Of a stretch of 64,000 bases of DNA, positions 1-8,424 are shown piece by piece. Under the pieces are notes generated by a model. It was not told where the DNA came from. It saw nothing but the letters and a program-made list of their open reading frames with translations, and did not search any database. The position numbers and the translations under genes were made by a program. The stretch lies in the NCBI RefSeq assembly GCF_018326265.1, contig NZ_AP023360.1, forward strand, positions 6,879,001 to 6,943,000, written 5' to 3'. Position 1 is the first letter of the stretch. Each line of letters opens with the position of its first letter. This DNA comes from Catellatospora sp. IY07-71. Its GTDB lineage: Bacteria > Actinomycetota > Actinomycetes > Mycobacteriales > Micromonosporaceae.

Positions 1-2
1 TC

Positions 3-1358
3 GACCGCCGGTGGGGTGCGACCATGGTGCTGACCGAGCCGGACGCCGGCTCCGACGTCGGCGCGGGCCGCACCCGGGCGCTGCCGCAGGCCGACGGCTC
101 CTGGCACATCGAGGGCGTCAAGCGGTTCATCACCTCGGGCGAGCACGACCTGAGCGAGAACATCATGCACTTCGTGCTGGCCCGGCCGGTGGACACGCCC
201 GGTGCGGGCGGGCCGGGCACCAAGGGTCTGTCCATGTTCCTGGTGCCGAAGTTCCACTTCGACCACACCACCGGCGAGCTGGGCGAGCGCAACGGCGTCT
301 ACGCCACCAACGTCGAGAAGAAGATGGGCCTCAAGGTCTCCAGCACCTGCGAGCTGACCTTCGGCCAGCACGGTGCCCCGGCGGTGGGCTGGCTGGTCGG
401 CGAGGTGCACGACGGCATCGCGCAGATGTTCAAGGTGATCGAGTCGGCGCGCATGCAGGTCGGCGTGAAGGCCATCGCGACGCTGTCGACGGGCTACCTC
501 AACGCGCTCGACTACGCCCGCCAGCGGGTGCAGGGCCCGGACCTGACCCAGGCCGCCGACAAGACCGCGCCGCGCGTCACCATCGACCGCCACCCCGACG
601 TGCGCCGCATCCTGATGCTGCAGAAGTCGTACGCCGAGGGCCTGCGCGCCGTCTACCTCTACACCGCCGGCTGGCTGGACCGCGACCACGCCCAGGGCTC
701 CAACGTCAACGACCTGCTGCTGCCGATCGTGAAGGGCGTCGGCTCGGAGCGCTCCTACGAGATGCTGGCACTGTCCCTGCAGACCCTCGGCGGCTCGGGC
801 TACCTGCAGGACTACCCGATGGAGCAGTACATCCGGGACACGAAGATCGACACCCTGTACGAGGGCACCACCGCGATCCAGGGCCTGGACTTCTTCTTCC
901 GCAAGATCGCCCGGGACCGCCGGGTGGCGCTGGACCTGCTGCTCGGCGAGATGACCGACTTCTGCGACGCCACCGAATCGAACGCCGACCTGAAGCTGGA
1001 GTGCGAGTCGCTGCGCGAGGGCATCGACGACGTGCGCGACATGGTCGACACGATGCTCGGCTGGCTGAAGGACTCCGGCGGCGACCCGAGCGAGGTCTAC
1101 AAGATCGGGCAGAACTCGACCCGGCTGCTGATGAGCGTCGGCGACCTGCTCATCGGCTGGCTGCTGACCCGCCAGGCGGCGGTGGCCCTCGACGCGCTGG
1201 CCGGGTCGCCCTCCGCCGACGACACCGGCTTCTACCAGGGCAAGCTCGCCGTGGCGCGGTTCTTCGCGCGTACCGTGCTGCCGGAGCTGACCGCCCGGCG
1301 ACGGGTGCTGCAGCAGACCGACAACGCCCTGATGGAGATCCCCGATGGGGCGTTCTAG
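3..1358 (+). CDS. Acyl-CoA dehydrogenase, 5' end outside window
   Basis: FAD-dependent alpha,beta-dehydrogenation of an acyl-CoA thioester. The reading frame is open from base 3 and the family motif [11 protein letters not shown] at the left edge normally lies well inside the protein, so the ATG at 24 is an internal Met and about 150 residues are missing; 451 residues are visible. The segment [12 protein letters not shown] (about visible residue 285) carries the Glu expected as catalytic base, followed by the long C-terminal helical extension seen in the roughly 600-residue FadE5-like branch. The stop overlaps the start of the following TetR gene by 14 bases, so the two are probably co-transcribed. 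Substrate chain length cannot be told from sequence. Confidence 0.93.
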   Translation, partial: DRRWGATMVLTEPDAGSDVGAGRTRALPQADGSWHIEGVKRFITSGEHDLSENIMHFVLARPVDTPGAGGPGTKGLSMFLVPKFHFDHTTGELGERNGVYATNVEKKMGLKVSSTCELTFGQHGAPAVGWLVGEVHDGIAQMFKVIESARMQVGVKAIATLSTGYLNALDYARQRVQGPDLTQAADKTAPRVTIDRHPDVRRILMLQKSYAEGLRAVYLYTAGWLDRDHAQGSNVNDLLLPIVKGVGSERSYEMLALSLQTLGGSGYLQDYPMEQYIRDTKIDTLYEGTTAIQGLDFFFRKIARDRRVALDLLLGEMTDFCDATESNADLKLECESLREGIDDVRDMVDTMLGWLKDSGGDPSEVYKIGQNSTRLLMSVGDLLIGWLLTRQAAVALDALAGSPSADDTGFYQGKLAVARFFARTVLPELTARRRVLQQTDNALMEIPDGAF

Positions 1359-1941
1359 GACGGTCGCGGGGGCGGCCGGGGTGCGCGAGCGCGTCCTGGC
1401 CGCCGCCACCGAGCTGTTCGCCGAGCAGGGGTATGCCGCGACGTCGGTGCAGCAGGTCGTCGACCGCGCCGGCGTCACCAAGGGCGGCCTCTACCACTAC
1501 TTCGGCGCCAAGGAGGACCTGCTCATCGAGATGTACCGGGCGGTCTTCGGCGAACGGCTGGCCGCGCTGGACCGCATCATCGGGCAGGGCCGCGATCCGG
1601 AGTGGACGCTGCGCGCGATCATCGACGACATCGTGGTCGGCACCGCGGCCATGATCAAGGAGTCGGCGGCCGTCTCCCGCGAGCTGGCCGCCATGGACAG
1701 CGAGCGCACGCAGCGCCTACAGGCCGACTGGCGCCGCTACCAGGAGACGGTGCGCGGCCTGATCCGGGACGCGCAGGAGGCCGGGGTCTTCGCCGCCGTC
1801 GCCTCCCCGGAGATCGTCTCCTGGTCCATCTTCGGGGTGACCAACTCCCTGCACACCTGGTACCGCCCCGACGGGCCCAAGGCCGCCGCGGCGATCGCCA
1901 AGGAACTCGCCGACCTGGTCCTCACCGGGCTGCGCCGCTGA
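1345..1941 (+). CDS. TetR family transcriptional regulator
   Basis: A 198-residue one-component repressor. The N-terminal helix-turn-helix lies at about residues 17-57 ([20 protein letters not shown], then the typical [13 protein letters not shown]). The rest is the helical ligand-binding and dimerisation domain. The ATG lies inside the last codons of the acyl-CoA dehydrogenase gene (14-base overlap), implying co-translation, and fatty acyl-CoA genes are common targets of such regulators. I infer that it senses an acyl-CoA or related lipid and controls its own operon; no operator is visible because the promoter lies left of the window. Confidence 0.93.
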   Translation: MGRSRTVAGAAGVRERVLAAATELFAEQGYAATSVQQVVDRAGVTKGGLYHYFGAKEDLLIEMYRAVFGERLAALDRIIGQGRDPEWTLRAIIDDIVVGTAAMIKESAAVSRELAAMDSERTQRLQADWRRYQETVRGLIRDAQEAGVFAAVASPEIVSWSIFGVTNSLHTWYRPDGPKAAAAIAKELADLVLTGLRR

Positions 1942-1948
1942 CCCGCCG

Positions 1949-2500
1949 TCAGCCGTGCACACACCGGCCGTCGACGAGGCGGATGTGGGTCTCCACGTGA
2001 CCCCCTTCGGCGAGCGGCGTCTCCGCCAGGACCCGGCGCACGTCCGCGGCGCCGACGCCCAGCCCGTCGAGCACCCGGCGGCCGCCTGCGGTGCCGTGCT
2101 CGGCCAGGGCCAGCAGCAGGTCACCGGACCGGATGAGACGGTCGCCGTCGGCGGGCGCCTGCCTCGCCAGCACTCCCACGAGCGCCCGCACCGCCGGGTC
2201 CAGCTGCATCGCCACCCGCCGGATGAGCCAGCCCCGGCCGCACGCGCGCCGCACCTCGGCGTCCAGCACCTCGACCGTCAGCCCGAGCGAGGCGAGCGCC
2301 CGCGCGCTGGTCGTCTCCGGGCAGCCGGCCAGGCCGAGCAGCAGGTGCTCGGTGCGGGTGGCGGAACGGCCGTACGCGCCGGCCTGCATCATGCCCACCA
2401 GGCAGGCGACGCGCGCACCGGGGCTGAGCCGGGGCACGGCCAGGCCGGGCCCGCTCCTGCGCAGCGCGACGGCGCCCGTTCCTTCGGCTCCGGAGATCAT
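1949..2500 (-). CDS. Clp N-terminal domain protein without ATPase domain
   Basis: Predicted protein of about 183 residues. It contains two Clp-N-type helical repeats (around LSPGARVACLVGMMQAGAYG with RTEHLLLGLAG, then LDPAVRALVGVLARQAP with RSGDLLLALAEHG). These bind substrates or adaptors in ClpA/ClpC. There is no AAA+ module or Walker motif, so it cannot unfold proteins itself; family members of this kind are taken to be adaptor or regulatory proteins, but the role here is unknown. The start is uncertain: an in-frame TTG at 2578 would add 26 residues with little family character, so I chose the ATG at 2500. It ends 8 bases from the convergent TetR stop. Confidence 0.75.
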   Translation of the reverse strand: MISGAEGTGAVALRRSGPGLAVPRLSPGARVACLVGMMQAGAYGRSATRTEHLLLGLAGCPETTSARALASLGLTVEVLDAEVRRACGRGWLIRRVAMQLDPAVRALVGVLARQAPADGDRLIRSGDLLLALAEHGTAGGRRVLDGLGVGAADVRRVLAETPLAEGGHVETHIRLVDGRCVHG

Positions 2501-2625
2501 GCCCGGCACCGTGCCACGTCCGCATCGCGCTCGCCATGGCCGAACCGCCGCCTCGATCTCCACCGTCCGGTGGATCAACGGTTTCTCGATGGCGTCCGGT
2601 CAGGTCGCGATGGGAACATGCCGCC

Positions 2626-3018
2626 ATGACGTCCCCCGAGAACCCGGCTGCGCGCCCCCGGCGGCGGCCCGCCCGGCCCGGCACTCACGGCGTGCCGCTG
2701 CCCGACATCGAGTGGATCACTCTCGCCGTGTACGACAACGTGACCGGCTGTCCGCGTCCGGTTGAGGCCGTGCTGGCCTGACTGCGGGAGCGCGGCATCG
2801 ACTGGATGCCCTTCGGCGATCACCAGCTCCGGGTGGACCTGATATGCGGCCGTGACGAACACGGTCGGCCCCACGGTGCGCTGCGGGTGTGCGTGCCCGG
2901 CGAGCTGCTCCGCCCGCTCGGGCTGCACCCCGAACAGCCCACCTCCCGCATCGTCGGCCCGTCACCCCCTGCCTGGTGGCACGCGGCGGGCGAGCGGTAC
3001 GCCAGACTGCGGCGGTGA
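2626..3018 (+). pseudogene. Small hypothetical gene interrupted by an in-frame TGA
   Basis: Two open stretches in the same frame, 2626-2778 and 2782-3018, are separated only by TGA at 2779-2781. Read through, they give about 130 residues with one continuous composition: DIEWITLAVYDNVTGCPRPV before the stop, then LRERGIDWMPFGDHQLRVDL after it. The stop sits where Trp (TGG) would fit. The start is the ATG at 2626. I do not recognise the family. Either a recent nonsense mutation inactivated the gene or there is a base-call error; a selenocysteine reading is unlikely because no redox motif or SECIS-like context is apparent. Confidence 0.6.
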
Positions 3019-3105
3019 CCGCTGAGGTGACCCGGGTCGCGTGCCGGAATACCGCGCCGGGCGGCCCGGTTCACGCTGTCGACGATCAACGAGGAAGAGG
3101 CAGGG

Positions 3106-4146
3106 ATGTCCGCACCACTGGAGTTCGCGCTCGACACGTTCGGCGACGTCACCGTCGGCAGCGACGGCGACAAGGTCTCGTACGCGCAGGTCATCCGCAA
3201 TGTGGTGGAGGAGGCTGTGCTCGCCGACAGCCTCGGCGTCGACGCGTTCGGCATCGGCGAGCACCACCGGCAGGACTTCGCCGTCACCGCGCCGGAGATC
3301 GTGCTGGCCGCCATCGCGTCGCGCACCGAGCGGATCAAGCTCAGCACCGCGGTGACCGTGCTCAGCTCCGACGACCCGGTGCGCGTCTTCGAACGCTTCG
3401 CCACCCTGGACGCCGTGTCCCGCGGCCGGGCCGAGATCATCCTCGGCCGGGGCTCGTTCACCGAGTCGTTCCCGCTGTTCGGGTACGACCTCGGCCAGTA
3501 CAACGAGCTGTTCGAGGAGAAGCTCGACCTGCTCGCCCAGCTGCTGGAGGAGGGACCCGTCACCTGGCAGGGGCAGTTGCGGCCGGGGCAGCTCACGGAC
3601 CAGCACGTCTACCCGAAGACGGAGTCCGGCCGGATCCGGACCTGGATCGGTGTCGGCGGCAGTCCCGAGTCGGTGATCCGGGCCGCCGCGTACCGGATGC
3701 CGCTGATGCTGGCCATCATCGGCGGGCAGCCGGGACGGTTCGCGCCGTACGTCGACCTCTACCACCGCGCCCTGGCGGAGCTGAAGGCCGAGACGCTGCC
3801 GGTCGGCGTGCACTCCCCCGGGCACATCGCCGAGACCGACGAGCAGGCCCGCGAGGAGCTGTGGCCGCACTACCGGACGATGATCGACCGGATCGGGCGC
3901 GAGCGCGGCTGGCCGCCCACCAACCGGTCCCGCTTCGACGGCGAGGCCGACCAGGGCTCGCTGTACGTCGGCTCGCCGGAGACCGTCGCCCAGAAGATCG
4001 CGAACACGGTGCGCAGCCTCGGCGTGCAGCGGTTCGAGCTGAAGTACAGCGCCGGCACCCTGCCCCACGAGAAGCTGATGAACTCGATCCGTTTCTACGG
4101 CGAGCAGGTCGTGCCCCGCGTACGGGAGCTGCTCGCCGCGGGCTGA
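3106..4146 (+). CDS. LLM-class flavin-dependent oxidoreductase
   Basis: A 346-residue member of the bacterial luciferase-like monooxygenase family, a TIM barrel that uses reduced FMN/F420 to oxidise a small organic substrate. The diagnostic segments are GVDAFGIGEHHRQDFAV (about residues 45-61), the strand RIKLSTAVTVLSSDDPVRVF and SRGRAEIILGRGSFTESFPLFG. It resembles the single-component YhbW-like group rather than true luciferases. A purine-rich ribosome site precedes the ATG. The gene stands alone and ends in a strong hairpin at 4154-4190. The substrate and the choice of FMN or F420 cannot be decided here. Confidence 0.9.
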   Translation: MSAPLEFALDTFGDVTVGSDGDKVSYAQVIRNVVEEAVLADSLGVDAFGIGEHHRQDFAVTAPEIVLAAIASRTERIKLSTAVTVLSSDDPVRVFERFATLDAVSRGRAEIILGRGSFTESFPLFGYDLGQYNELFEEKLDLLAQLLEEGPVTWQGQLRPGQLTDQHVYPKTESGRIRTWIGVGGSPESVIRAAAYRMPLMLAIIGGQPGRFAPYVDLYHRALAELKAETLPVGVHSPGHIAETDEQAREELWPHYRTMIDRIGRERGWPPTNRSRFDGEADQGSLYVGSPETVAQKIANTVRSLGVQRFELKYSAGTLPHEKLMNSIRFYGEQVVPRVRELLAAG

Positions 4147-4153
4147 CCGCACG

Positions 4154-4190
4154 GGCCGAAGCTCCGTTCCTGAAGAACGGAGCTTCGGCC
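4154..4190. terminator. Bidirectional hairpin terminator between convergent genes
   Basis: A perfect 16-base inverted repeat (GGCCGAAGCTCCGTTC and its complement) with a 5-base loop at 4170-4174. It lies 8 bases after the LLM oxidoreductase stop and 14 bases before the end of the convergent secreted-protein gene. There is no U-tract, as is usual for actinomycete hairpin terminators, and it can serve both strands. Confidence 0.85.
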
Positions 4191-4203
4191 GACCGCGCGG
4201 GGG

Positions 4204-4677
4204 TCAGACGTGGATGTCGCGGATGCCGCTGCTCTCCCAGGCCGTCCAGGAGCCCTGGACGCCGTTGCTGGTCACCCGGAAGCGCACCTGCTGGTACATC
4301 TCCGACCACTGGTCCATGCCGCCGTCGTTGTCCGGCAGCACACCGGTGATCGTCCACGTCCAGCCGGAGGTCGTGTTGAACGTCCGGGTCGTGCTGCTGG
4401 TGCCGATCAGGTCGTCGGCGCCGTTGAGCCCGGAGTCGGCCTCCCAGCGCCGCATCTCCAGCTCGATGGTGCGCCCGGCGCTGCAGTCCACCTCGACGTC
4501 GTAGTCGATCCACTTCTCGCCGCCACCGGTGAAGGTGCCGTTGTGGATCGGCCGGACCGGGTCGACGGTGCAGCCGTCCCTGCTGGTCGCGGCGCTGGCC
4601 GGCAGGGCCAGTCCGAGCGGCAGCACCAGGGCCGCGGCGAGCACCAACGCCCGCACGGCCGCCTTCGATCGGTTCAT
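4204..4677 (-). CDS. Small secreted protein, function unknown
   Basis: A 157-residue protein with a clear Sec signal peptide: MNRSKAAVRALVLAAALVLP followed by a small-residue end with likely cleavage at ASA-AT (about residue 30). The mature part of about 127 residues is rich in Trp, Thr and Asp and looks like an all-beta domain, with two Cys (DGCTVDP and VDCSAG) that could form a disulfide. I do not recognise the family. A Shine-Dalgarno-like GAGGAG lies just upstream of the ATG. It is monocistronic and convergent with the flavoprotein gene. Confidence 0.8.
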   Translation of the reverse strand: MNRSKAAVRALVLAAALVLPLGLALPASAATSRDGCTVDPVRPIHNGTFTGGGEKWIDYDVEVDCSAGRTIELEMRRWEADSGLNGADDLIGTSSTTRTFNTTSGWTWTITGVLPDNDGGMDQWSEMYQQVRFRVTSNGVQGSWTAWESSGIRDIHV

Positions 4678-4775
4678 GACTTCGCTCCTCGGTTACCCGC
4701 GCCGCCCTCTGCGGCGCTGGTGACACCATGCGGATCGACCGTCATGCCGTCGTCATGGTCGCGTCAGGGTGCTGC

Positions 4776-4991
4776 TCACCGGCGCAGGCGCAGCAGGATG
4801 TCGCCCGGCCGCACGGTGATCACCCGGCCGGTCTCGGGGCCGGAGGTGAGCAGGACCTCCATGGAGTCCTCCGCGTCACCGGCGGCGACGATGCGGCCCA
4901 CCGAGTCGGGGTGGCGGGCCAGCGCCACGTGGTCGCCGACGAAGACCTCTTCGCCGCTGGAGACTTTCCATCGAGCCGGGCTGCCGTTCAT
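4776..4991 (-). CDS. Small beta-rich hypothetical protein
   Basis: A 71-residue protein starting at the ATG at 4991 (MNGSPARWKV). The frame is open further upstream, but that part is Arg-rich and not protein-like. The core (EEVFVGDHVALARHPDSVGR through TVRPGDILLRLRR) reads like a compact SH3/KOW-type barrel; this is an impression from residue pattern, not a confident assignment. It is divergent from the GntR regulator at 5249, and the intergenic region contains a nested inverted repeat, so it may be a target of that regulator. Confidence 0.55.
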   Translation of the reverse strand: MNGSPARWKVSSGEEVFVGDHVALARHPDSVGRIVAAGDAEDSMEVLLTSGPETGRVITVRPGDILLRLRR

Positions 4992-5151
4992 GGCCGCCTG
5001 CCTGGTGGTCGATCGTTTCGCCCGCACACGCGCCCTCCCCAGGGTGAGGACGTGGCGGCTGACGAACACCCGCACCGGCGGCCGCCATGTCCGATCCAGA
5101 CCAGTGGCCGTGCGGTCGCTCAGGACGCTGATGACCGTCCGACCACGACTC

Positions 5152-5201
5152 AAAGTTAGGGCACCAACTATTGCGGCGCAACAAACCTAGTGCCCTAACC
5201 T
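5152..5201. promoter_or_regulatory. Nested inverted repeat overlapping divergent promoters
   Basis: GTTAGGGCAC at 5155-5164 and its exact complement GTGCCCTAAC at 5190-5199 flank a smaller palindrome, TTGCGGCGCAA, at 5171-5181. The central palindrome supplies -35-like hexamers on both strands. On the minus strand, TTGCGC is 17 bases from TAACTT (5153-5158); on the plus strand, TTGCGG is 19 bases from TAACCT (5196-5201). The outer arms cover both -10 boxes, so a dimeric regulator bound there would block both genes. The neighbouring GntR protein is the obvious candidate. Confidence 0.6.
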
Positions 5202-5248
5202 GATGAGTGATCTACTGGTAGGCGGAGAACGGAAGGACCTTTCACGTC

Positions 5249-6001
5249 ATGCCTGCCGACCTGCCCGCGTACCTGCAGATCGCGGCCGAACTGCGCGGCC
5301 GCATCGTCGCGGGAGAGCTGGCACCCGGCGCGAAGCTGCCCAGCGAGAGCCGGCTGATGACCCGGTTCGGGGTCTCGAACACGGTCACCAAGCGCGCCAT
5401 CGCCGTACTGAAGGCCGAGGGCCTCGTCGAGGGCAGGCACGGCTCCGGCGTGTACGTCCGCCGCGTGCGCCGCCTCGTCCGCGACTCGCAGGGCCGGGAC
5501 CAGCGCCGCCGCGGCGGCTCTACCTCGCCGTTCGCGCGGGACGTCACCTCCTCCGGGCAGCGGCCCGGCTGGGAGCACGAATCGGCCGAGGTCGGCTGCC
5601 CCGACGCGATCGCGGCCCGGCTCGGCGTCGAGCCCGGCGACCCGGTGCTGCGCACCCGCTACCGCTACCTTGCCGACGGCAGCCCGATCCAGCTCGCGAC
5701 GAGCTACGAGCCGCTGGCCATCACCCGGGGCACCCCGGTGGAGCTGCCCGAGGACGGCGCCGCGGTGGGCGTCGTGGCCCGCATGGACGCGATCGGCGTA
5801 CGCATCGACGAGTGCGTCGAGGAGGTCATCGCCCGCGCGGCGCACCCCGACGAGATCGAACGCCTGCACCTGCCCTCGGCCGGCGCCCTGATGATGGTCG
5901 TCCAGCGCACGTACCACGCCGCCGGCCGTCCGGTCGAGACCGCCGACATCGTCATGGCCGCCGACCGCTACCAGCTCCGCTACCGCTGGCCCGTCGAGTA
6001 G
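5249..6001 (+). CDS. GntR family regulator, UTRA (HutC) type
   Basis: A 250-residue regulator. The N-terminal winged helix covers about residues 5-72 (YLQIAAELRGRIVAGELAPG, LPSESRLMTRFGVSN, GLVEGRHGSGVYV). An Arg-rich linker follows, then a C-terminal UTRA effector domain of about residues 105-248 (LGVEPGDPVLRTRYRYLADG, PIQLATSYEPLAI). UTRA domains bind small ligands such as sugars, histidine derivatives or, in actinomycete plasmid systems, unknown cues. A ribosome site GGAAGG precedes the ATG. The nested inverted repeat at 5152-5201 is its probable operator, giving autoregulation and control of the divergent small gene. Confidence 0.92.
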   Translation: MPADLPAYLQIAAELRGRIVAGELAPGAKLPSESRLMTRFGVSNTVTKRAIAVLKAEGLVEGRHGSGVYVRRVRRLVRDSQGRDQRRRGGSTSPFARDVTSSGQRPGWEHESAEVGCPDAIAARLGVEPGDPVLRTRYRYLADGSPIQLATSYEPLAITRGTPVELPEDGAAVGVVARMDAIGVRIDECVEEVIARAAHPDEIERLHLPSAGALMMVVQRTYHAAGRPVETADIVMAADRYQLRYRWPVE

Positions 6002-6016
6002 CCGCCCGCGCAGGAG

Positions 6017-6084
6017 GCAAGATCGGCGTCTCGTGTCAGAACATGAGGTCTGAGCACAGGTTTCGACACGAACTCGCGATCAAC
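6017..6084 (+). repeat. Dispersed hairpin repeat, copy 1
   Basis: A 68-base element downstream of the GntR stop whose sequence recurs, inverted, at 15804-15871. The shared parts are the ends (GCAAGATCG and CGCGATC) and the core ACAGGTTTCGACAC with an imperfect complementary arm TCGTGTCAGAAC. It folds into one long stem-loop. It encodes nothing obvious and looks like a REP- or MITE-like intergenic element. Confidence 0.7.
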
Positions 6085-6122
6085 CCCACGGCCGATGGAT
6101 CGGACGGCGCCGGGGACCTAGC

Positions 6123-6554
6123 GTGCCGGGTGTGAACCTGCTGGAGATGCGGGCCGTGGTGCCCGGGTTGCGGACCTTCGCCGACGGGATCGATCCGGCG
6201 ACCGGGGCGACGGTGCACACCACCGTCTACACGGGACACGTCGTGCTCGTCCACAACACGGGGTTCCGGGGCATGATCCGCCTCACCGACCTGCAGGAGG
6301 TGTCGTTCTTCGTGCCGGACAGCGCGCCCTACCCGCAGCCGCCGGACGCGCTCGGCATCGAGCTGAGCGTGCGGCACTTCCGCAGCTCGGGCAACGTCAG
6401 CGCGGTGCACATCGGGGCCCGTGACGAGCGGGTCGCGGTGGTGCCGGACCCGCGCGGCGGCGAGCACCAGTGGCTGCAGGTCACGTTCCACACCCCGGTC
6501 TACTCCCATGAGCTCGTCGAGCTGAACTACCGGGTCACCGTCCAGAACCGGTGA
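6123..6554 (+). CDS. Hypothetical protein, possibly beta-sandwich
   Basis: A 143-residue protein starting at GTG 6123 (a second GTG lies three codons on). There is no signal peptide or membrane segment. The pattern of alternating hydrophobics (TVHTTVYTGHVVLVHNTG, LSVRHFRSSGNVSAVHIGAR, HQWLQVTFHTPVYSHELVEL) suggests an all-beta fold. I do not recognise the family. It stands between the GntR gene and the ArsR-like regulator on the same strand, separated from the former by a hairpin repeat, so co-transcription is doubtful. Confidence 0.55.
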   Translation: MPGVNLLEMRAVVPGLRTFADGIDPATGATVHTTVYTGHVVLVHNTGFRGMIRLTDLQEVSFFVPDSAPYPQPPDALGIELSVRHFRSSGNVSAVHIGARDERVAVVPDPRGGEHQWLQVTFHTPVYSHELVELNYRVTVQNR

Positions 6555-6674
6555 CGCCGGTCACGGCATACAACCTGATGAATGCTTGAGGAGTCTTATT
6601 GACGAGGCGCCGCTCCGCGTAGCAGCCTGCCCAGGGCGACTCGGCACCGGACAGGCGGGATGGGTGGAACAGGC

Positions 6675-7679
6675 ATGTTCCGTATTCACTTCACACAGCG
6701 CGACGTCAGCGCCGTCCGCATCCTCGCCGAGCCCTCTCCCCTGTGGGAGATCACGCTGAGCTGCCACATGCTGGCCAAGCGCAATGAGGACCCGCTGCTG
6801 GCCGGCTGGCACCGCACCGCCCGGGGCACCCTCCAGCAGGGACTGCCGCTGCGCGACAGCGTGGACCTGTTCATCCATCTCAACTGGGCCCACGGCGACT
6901 TCCCCGACCTGCTCACCCCCGGCCCCGCCGGCGCCGGCGTCGACGACGGCCTCGAGGTCGTCGCCCGCACCCCCACCCGGCAGCTCACCCAGGAGGTGAG
7001 CACCGTCGCCCGGCAGCGCGGCAACCTGATGACCGCCGCCCGCGACCTCGCCGCCGGGCGCGCCGACGCCATGGGCCAGCTGGTCACCGGCATGCGCGAC
7101 TACTTCGAGGCGGTCATCCGCCCGCAGTGGCCGGCCGTCACCGCGTCGTTCGGCGCGGACCTCGACATGCGCACCCGCTGCATGGCGACGGGCGGGGTCG
7201 CCGCCATGCTGAACGGGCTGCACCCGTCGGTGCGGTTCGACGGCAGCGTGCTGACCATCACCGACTACCCCGGCGAACGCGACCTGTTCCTGGAGGGCCG
7301 CGGCATGGTCCTCGTGCCGTCGTTCTTCAAGCGCCGCTCCCGGCCGCTGACGCTGATCGACCCGCAGCTGCCGCCGGTGCTGGTGTATCCGGTCGACCGG
7401 TCTCCGGGGATGCTCGCCGCGCGGCAGACCGAGGCGCTGTCCGCGCTGCTCGGGCGCAGCCGCGCCGCGATCCTGGAGCTGTGCGCGGCGGGCGGCTCGA
7501 CGACCTCCATCGCCGCGCAGCTGAGCCAGTCGCCGAGCACCATCAGCGAGCACCTCAGCGTGCTGCGCAACGCCGGGCTGGTGGCCAGCGACCGGCGCGG
7601 CAACGCCATGCTGCACCGGCTGCGGCCGCTCGGCACCGCAATGCTGGAGGGCCAGGCCCCGAGCGGGACCGCGGGCTGA
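6675..7679 (+). CDS. ArsR-like winged-helix regulator with long N-terminal domain
   Basis: A 334-residue protein starting at MFRIHF; an in-frame ATG at 6660 would add five residues. The C-terminal 85 residues are an ArsR-type winged helix (SRAAILELCAAGGSTTSIAA, LSQSPSTISEHLSVLRNAGL, RRGNAMLHRL). The N-terminal part of about 240 residues (from DVSAVRILAEPSPLWEITLS) matches an actinomycete-restricted regulator layout, which I recall being annotated DUF5937. No Cys/His metal-binding cluster is visible, so metal sensing is unlikely. It is monocistronic and convergent with the TetR gene, whose stop lies 5 bases away. Confidence 0.85.
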   Translation: MFRIHFTQRDVSAVRILAEPSPLWEITLSCHMLAKRNEDPLLAGWHRTARGTLQQGLPLRDSVDLFIHLNWAHGDFPDLLTPGPAGAGVDDGLEVVARTPTRQLTQEVSTVARQRGNLMTAARDLAAGRADAMGQLVTGMRDYFEAVIRPQWPAVTASFGADLDMRTRCMATGGVAAMLNGLHPSVRFDGSVLTITDYPGERDLFLEGRGMVLVPSFFKRRSRPLTLIDPQLPPVLVYPVDRSPGMLAARQTEALSALLGRSRAAILELCAAGGSTTSIAAQLSQSPSTISEHLSVLRNAGLVASDRRGNAMLHRLRPLGTAMLEGQAPSGTAG

Positions 7680-7683
7680 GGCG

Positions 7684-8316
7684 TCAGCGGGCCTGGACCA
7701 TACGCACGGCGAGGTCGGCGTACAGCGCTCCGATGTCCTCGGGCGCGCGGCGGCCGGAGGTGCGATACCAGCGGGCCACGTCCACGGTCAGCGACAGCAG
7801 CGCCAGGCCGGTCCCCGGGATGTCGGGCACGTCGAACACGCCCTCCTGCACCCCGTGCTCCAGAGTCGCGCGCACCACCAGGTCCATCTCGTGCCGCAGC
7901 GCGGTGATCTCGGTCAGGTGGGCCGGCTCCAGGTGGTTCAGCTCGTACGAGATCACCCGCGCCGGTGTGTGGAACAGCGCGTGCCAGGCGGCGAACTCCC
8001 CGATCACGTCGCGCAGCTGCGTCACCGGGTCACCGCTGCGCGCCGCCGCCGCGCGCAGCGCGACCAGCGAGTGCCGGTGCCCGATCAGGCAGATCCGGTA
8101 GAGCAGCTCCTCCTTGGACCGGTAGTGCACGTACACCCCGGCCGGGCTCATCCCCACCCGGTTGGCGATGTCACGGGTGGTCGTGGCGTGATACCCGCGC
8201 TCGCCGAACGCCTGCACGGCGGCGATGAGCAGCCGCCGGGCGGGCGCGGGGGTGACGTCGTGCCACGCGCGCTCCAGCATCTCGACCTCGTCGAGGTCGG
8301 CGGCGGTGGTGTCCAT
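7684..8316 (-). CDS. TetR family regulator of the divergent MaoC operon
   Basis: A 210-residue TetR-type repressor. The HTH lies at about residues 22-68 (ARRLLIAAVQAFGERGYHAT, TRDIANRVGMSPAGVYVHYR, SKEELLYRI). A helical ligand domain follows. I chose the ATG at 8316; upstream in-frame sequence is non-protein-like and covers the promoter. It is divergent from the MaoC/quinone-oxidoreductase operon, and a 20-base near-palindrome with AAGCGCTT centre lies between them. That operator style is shared with TetR regulators of fatty-acid and sterol catabolism such as KstR2. The acyl-CoA-type genes it faces suggest an acyl-CoA ligand. Confidence 0.9.
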   Translation of the reverse strand: MDTTAADLDEVEMLERAWHDVTPAPARRLLIAAVQAFGERGYHATTTRDIANRVGMSPAGVYVHYRSKEELLYRICLIGHRHSLVALRAAAARSGDPVTQLRDVIGEFAAWHALFHTPARVISYELNHLEPAHLTEITALRHEMDLVVRATLEHGVQEGVFDVPDIPGTGLALLSLTVDVARWYRTSGRRAPEDIGALYADLAVRMVQAR

Positions 8317-8344
8317 GTGTGCCTCCAGGGGGCGCGGGGAAGCG

Positions 8345-8391
8345 TTGACAGCACCCTTCCATACCGGCATCCTAAGCAAGCGCTTACTTAG
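8345..8391 (+). promoter_or_regulatory. Promoter with TetR operator for the MaoC operon
   Basis: A consensus -35 TTGACA at 8345-8350 is followed after 17 bases by a weak -10 (CATCCT, 8368-8373). The operator CTAAGCAAGCGCTTACTTAG at 8372-8391 is an imperfect palindrome centred on AGCGCT and covers the expected transcription start. Repressor bound here would block transcription toward the MaoC gene at 8425 and lies 56 bases upstream of the TetR start, so autoregulation is also possible. Confidence 0.7.
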
Positions 8392-8424
8392 TTCGCCAGC
8401 CTTCACCGCGGAAGGAAACAGATC

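Noticed and set aside
2779-2781. Selenocysteine recoding of the in-frame TGA
   Set aside because: No redox motif around the position, no SECIS-like hairpin right after it, and no sel genes in the window; a nonsense change from TGG is simpler.
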